Below are positions 12,201-18,200 of a DNA stretch of 26,696 nucleotides, in pieces. The notes below the pieces were generated by a model, which had not been told where the DNA came from, did no database searches, and was given only the letters and a program-made list of their open reading frames with translations. The stretch is from Pleurobrachia bachei (lineage: Eukaryota > Ctenophora > Tentaculata > Cydippida > Pleurobrachiidae), in assembly GCA_000695325.1 (NCBI GenBank), contig AVPN01000564.1, positions 1 to 26,696 of the forward strand, read 5' to 3'. Made by a program: the position numbers and the translations under genes. Numbering within the stretch: position 1 is the stretch's first letter; every line of letters begins with the position of its first letter.

Positions 12201-15200
12201 CCCTCCCCTTTGTTCCCAGTGTTCCCCCACTGGTCACTACCCCACCTTAACCCCCCTAACCCCCCACCCCCCTTGTTCCCAGTGTTCCCGCAGTTCAAGT
12301 TGGAAGACCACTGGAAGATGATATTCACCAAGTACCTGCAAAAGAAGGTGGTACCCAAATACAAGACACCCTGTGTACAGTACAAGAAGTGGTTCGTCTA
12401 CGGAGATATCAAAAAGGAGAAAAAGTGCTGGCAGAAAAAGGTAGAGACTTGGGCCGCACAATATTTCCCTTGACAACTATCCCAATTATCTTTCGAGTCA
12501 CTATCCTACGACCTATCTCCCCTACTTTATCATTCAAATTCACATCACTAATCCCTTGCTAATCTACCCCTCACTCTCTACTCAGGTGGGAACAGCCACC
12601 CTACAAAAGTGTCACAACCTCTACAAGTACAGTGTTTGTAAGATCATAACCAAGGATAATGGAGTCAAGGCCCTCAAATGTAAGGATGTAACCAGTTGGA
12701 ATTACCCTACTTGCTTCAAGCGGGTGAGGATCAAGCTGACTTTCTGGAAGAGCAAGTGGGAGGCGTTTATCAAGACAAAGATCATCCCTGTTAACTCACT
12801 GGACAAGAACAAATACGATGGTAAGCGAGGATATTCTGGGTTATTCTTCTATTTTCCATTTGTTTCTACATCCCCCGCCAGCCTCATATGGCCTACACCT
12901 CTCCAGCTACTGGACTATAATCCAATGTTCCATTCCCTCCAGGTTGGACTGTGTTGGGTGATGTCACCACTAAAGAGAAATGTTTCACCAAGAAATATGG
13001 AAATGTGGTCGCTAAGCGATGTCATGCCATGAACGTTTACAAAGTGTGCAAGAAACTACACCTTGACAACGTGAGTAGTTGTGTTGCTATGGTTACTCAC
13101 GTTGAAGTTGCCATGGTAACACATTGTTTTTAATCTTCTCCACCCTCTTCTATGGTAACACCGTCCCCCCTCTCCGCAGCCTAAGAAGAACAAGTGTAAG
13201 ACTCTGACCACCTGGGACCAACCTACCAAGCTGAAACACATGAGTGAGGAAGATTACTATACTAAAGTGTTCGCTTATGATATCAAGAATACTGAACTAC
13301 CAAAACTCAAGGTATGCCTGGTAAAATTACTGCTCACTGCTCAAAGATGTACAACAATTGTTAATTCTTCAAATAATTGATCAATTAATTGTGCTATTAA
13401 TTGTTCGATTAATTGCCCAATTAATAACCCCCTCTCCCTCCCGACCAGGTTCCATGTAAGAAGAAGAAGGGTTATGTCAGATTTGGATATGATAACCTCA
13501 CCCACTGCTGCAGCAAGTGTTGTTCTACCTACAATGACCAGGTACCTGAAGTTGCCATGGTTACCTAGGGGTTACCGTTACCATAACGCCTTAATCTGTC
13601 AGAGCTTTGATCTGACCCTATTCTCAACCGTGGGCAGAGCATTGGCCTGACAGGGCTTTAATACGTCGAGACATGGTTGAAACTGTGTTTATCTAAAACT
13701 AACTCTCTCTTTTCCAAGCAACGAGTTATGAGTGTCAAGTCTACAAAGTGCTACAACAGCAACAAGGGAGGCTATGAGTTTAGTTACTGTACCGACACTT
13801 ACAAGACCAAGATTTGCAAGGCCACCGATTTGAAGAGTTGCGAGGAAATTGAGACACTCAAACGACCCACCTGTTTCAAGGTAACTATCGAGATGTAGTT
13901 TGGATAATGTTGGTCATGGTAGTCTTCGGCTTCCTCCTCTCAAATTTTACTGGCAATAATTCCAAGTTCAAGCCCTCTCAGCAACTTTCAACCACTTCCA
14001 CCCCACTAACCACTCTCCCCCACCCCCTTCCTAGGACCACAAGCCGGTGAACAAGGAATGGGAAGCTGGTATCAAGGAGGCGGGTGTGGCCCACTTCCGT
14101 AAGAAATACCCTGATGCGTGTGATCTGGACGAGTACTATGGATTCTCTCTCATCGGAAATAGTACGTGCATGTTTTACAAGGACATTATTTGTCATATTA
14201 TCATAGAACGTTTTTCCTAGCTCGACCCTATTTTCGCGAGCTCCGAGGGTTAGAACATAATATTGAACGTCATGCACTCACGTTTCAAAGAACAACCACA
14301 AGTCTTGCGAGAGTTAACCATCCAACACCACACAGAGATAACCACGAAGAAGGAGTGTAAGAAGGTGAGCTACAAGAAGAAGAGTAAGAAGTACTGTCAC
14401 ACCATACACTCCTACAAGATCTGCAAACAGATCGTTAGTGGAGGGTTTAACTGCGCAAAGATCACCGCCTATACCAGCCCACAGTGTGAGTGTTACCATG
14501 GTTACCCTTTATATTTCCAGTTACCATGATGGTTACCTTGTATTGTTCTGGTACCATGGTTACCTTGTATTTCTATTTCCTGTTACCATGGTTACAGCGT
14601 GTAAACCCATCCATCTACCAGGTTTCTATATCCTGGACAAGAAGTTCTACCAAAAAGAGGACTTTGCCCACTACATCTCAACCAAGGAGTCAGAGTACCC
14701 CCTGCCTGACAGGACCGAGGGCTGGTTTGTCGACAAGGATGTGTCAAGACTCCAGAAGTGTTGGGAAAAGACTTACGGTAAGTCAACTAACATCCAACTT
14801 TCTGCTTGATATTTTACACAAACCTAAGGTAACACCCTCACGAGCTCATTTTGATTTCACTTTTCAACTCAATTCTACTCGTGTATTTCCTGCAGATGGA
14901 GGAAAGAAGAAGTACTGCCAATCTCTTTACTCCTACAAAATCCGACGGTTTGTCAAGAAATCTGAGACGAAGTACGTTCTGGAATCAAAGGATTGGAAGT
15001 CCTGGGACTACCCATCGGGTAACTTAGTGTCGTTCATCATCATCTGTCAGAGCATTGGCTTGGCAGAGTATCATCATCTTCCCTTTGATCCATTTCCACC
15101 GAATCAGCTGATAATTGACCCTCTATCCTCAGCTGATATCTGACCCACTCTCTCCCCTCTCAGGTTTCGAGCACAACAAGTACATGGATGTTAGCATTGC

Positions 15201-18200
15201 TCACAGTTGGTACTTCTACCAGATCGGACTGTTCAGATACGATCCTTCTGTCTGGTTTATCTATGGAACCATCACAAAAACTAACATTGACATCAATGAA
15301 TGTAAGTTTACATGCGCCAGGTGCCCCAATCGCCAATCGCAGGCAACAATTGGGGTGTGAAATTAACATTATTACTGCAACAGTGGCAACTCCTCTCTAA
15401 AACTCCTACTGGCCCGATTCACACCCCCTATCACACCCAAACACCCCTTCCATCAGATAACGCGTGGATCCACAGAGATAACCACGAAGAAGGAGTGTAA
15501 GAAGGTGAGCTACAAGAAGAAGAGTAAGAAGTACTGTCACACCATACACTCCTACAAGATCTGCAAACAGATCGTTAGTGGAGGGTTTAACTGCGCAAAG
15601 ATCACCGCCTATACCAGCCCACAGTGTGAGTGTTACCATGGTTACCCTTTATATTTCCAGTTACCATGATGGTTACCTTGTATTGTTCTGGTACCATGGT
15701 TACCTTGTATTTCTATTTCCTGTTACCATGGTTACAGCGTGTAAACCCATCCATCTACCAGGTTTCTATATCCTGGACAAGAAGTTCTACCAAAAAGAGG
15801 ACTTTGCCCACTACATCTCAACCAAGGAGTCAGAGTACCCCCTGCCTGACAGGACCGAGGGCTGGTTTGTCGACAAGGATGTGTCAAGACTCCAAAAGTG
15901 TTGGGAAAAGACTTACGGTAAGTCAACTAACATCCAACTTTCTGCTTGATATTTTACACAAACCTAAGGTAACACCCTCACGAGCTCATTTTGATTTCAC
16001 TTTTCAACTCAATTCTACTCGTGTATTTCCTGCAGATGGAGGAAAGAAGAAGTACTGCCAATCTCTTTACTCCTACAAAATCCGACGGTTTGTCAAGAAA
16101 TCTGAGACGAAGTACGTTCTGGAATCAAAGGATTGGAAGTCCTGGGACTACCCATCGGGTAACTTAGTGTCGTTCATCATCATCTGTCAGAGCATTGGCT
16201 TGGCAGAGTATCATCATCTTCCCTTTGATCCATTTCCACCGAATCAGCTGATAATTGACCCTCTATCCTCAGCTGATATCTGACCCACTCTCTCCCCTCT
16301 CAGGTTTCGAGCACAACAAGTACATGGATGTTAGCATTGCTCACAGTTGGTACTTCTACCAGATCGGACTGTTCAGATACGATCCTTCTGTCTGGTTTAT
16401 CTATGGAACCATCACAAAAACTAACATTGACATCAATGAATGTAAGTTTACATGCGCCAGGTGCCCCAATCGCCAATCGCAGGCAACAATTGGGGTGTGA
16501 AATTAACATTATTACTGCAACAGTGGCAACTCCTCTCTAAAACTCCTACTGGCCCGATTCACACCCCCTATCACACCCAAACACCCCTTCCATCAGATAA
16601 CGCGTGGATCAAGTCGTGGAAGGATGACTTTGCCTACCACCAGCACCGCAAGGACATCAACACATTCTACACTGCCAGTGATAGCGATGAAACTATCACC
16701 GTGTTTGAGTTCCAACTCTGTCGCAAATTTAGTGAGTTTTAGCTCTTACTATGTACCCTAAGTTCAGATGCTACATACAACAGTACCTAATCTGTGTTCT
16801 AAGTAGGTTTATCTCATGGCTAACCAGAACCCTGGTCGGTTGGTACCCTAATCCCTTCTTCTCCTCTACTCCTTTCCTAATCCCCTCCCCCTCCTCCTTT
16901 CAGAGAGTGGCCTGGGCACCACTGACACCTACTGCAAACACAAGGTATCCCGGTACGCAATAGAGAACCTGAAGTTCAAGATAGTAGCCATGCCCAAGGC
17001 AGCAGATAAAACTGTGTACGGTGAATGGAAGACCAAAAAGGTGACAGTTGGAAAGGAGTGCTACCAGACCAAGTGGGGCAAGAAACTCTTTAACCTGTGT
17101 CTCAAGGTTAAAAAGACCAAGAAGTGCAGGAGAATTACGAAGGGAACTGATGTCAAGGCAGACTGTTTCACGTTTGTGACACGTCTCAAGGAGACCTACG
17201 ATGCTCCGAAGATTGCCAATGGTGGCTTCACAGCGGCTGCACCTAGTAATGATCACAATGGAAAGGTGCCAAAAGGTTGGACTAACGTGGGAAAGACTCG
17301 GGTGGACACCCTCAGCTCTGATACAACCCTTCAAGGAGCCAGTATCCTGAAAAACAGTAAGAGTGGAGGAACATTTGTGAGGTTGAACAGTAACAACATC
17401 ATTATCAAGATGATTTCTACACCAATCACCGGTCTGCAAAAGGGTCACATGTATGTGGCTATATTCGAGCAGGCCCTACTCTACAAGTGGGGACATTGCA
17501 GTGGACAATTCAGGGTCCAACTCGGATCTCAAGTCCACTTCTCTCCCATGATACCCCTGCCATCCAAGTACCCCAGTATGTCTCCATGGTATACAGTTAG
17601 AGTGGGATACTATATCGCCACCTCCTCCAAGCTAACCCTAAAGATATCAGCTGTGAGGGGTCACCAGTGCAAGAATCCTCACGGAGAGGAGAGGTCATTC
17701 ACTGATCTGGCCATTGATAACGTTCACTTTGAAAATATGGGTGAGTTGTGTATGAAATTATCCCACTTCACACAAAAGACTGAATTATTGAACATTTTCA
17801 TGTTCACGTAACATGATTGTTCCATTTTATAGCTGTCCCTATTTTTCCCCAAGTTCTCACCACCACCCTCTCTCCCCAGGTCCTTTGCCACCTGATGGTG
17901 CCCCTGGACTCCGACACCCCGCTATGTACGGTGGAGGGTACACCGGGTACACATCCAAAACTGTACAGAAGGTCTACCCCAGCGGAACTCCAAGGTAACA
18001 CGACAACTTTTCATCCTTGACCCCCACTCATATAATGGCCATTTATTTCCAATTTCCGGATCACTTTTCATCATGATACATAGTAGTAAATATTTTTGAA
18101 GACGTATCTGAGTATCTCTTTGCTGTCAGCTTGCATTGCTTACCTTATTGTAAATCCCTGTTTCAGGCAAACTTCCGGTGGTATGAGCCGAACTAGTGGC

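Larger units (their letters stand above)
14331..16610. repeat. Tandem duplication 2: two 1,140-bp copies
   Basis: Copy 1 is 14331-15470 and copy 2 is 15471-16610, head to tail. The only difference I saw is G at 14755 versus A at 15895, which is synonymous. Each copy holds exons 38-41 and the first bases of exon 42. The unit length is a multiple of three, but the reading frame is not kept through the junction exon. No microhomology is seen at the breakpoints. Confidence 0.92.

Noticed and set aside
14438-16283. Long ORFs of 123 and 217 codons running through introns 38-40 in both duplicate copies
   Set aside because: They read across good splice sites and through the CCATGGTTACC repeat intron. 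The exon parts are explained by exons 39 and 40 in their own frames.
16990-17811. A separate 273-residue single-exon gene
   Set aside because: The ATG is internal to exon 43. The frame is open upstream to a good acceptor at 16903, and the 3' end passes a clear donor at 17741.
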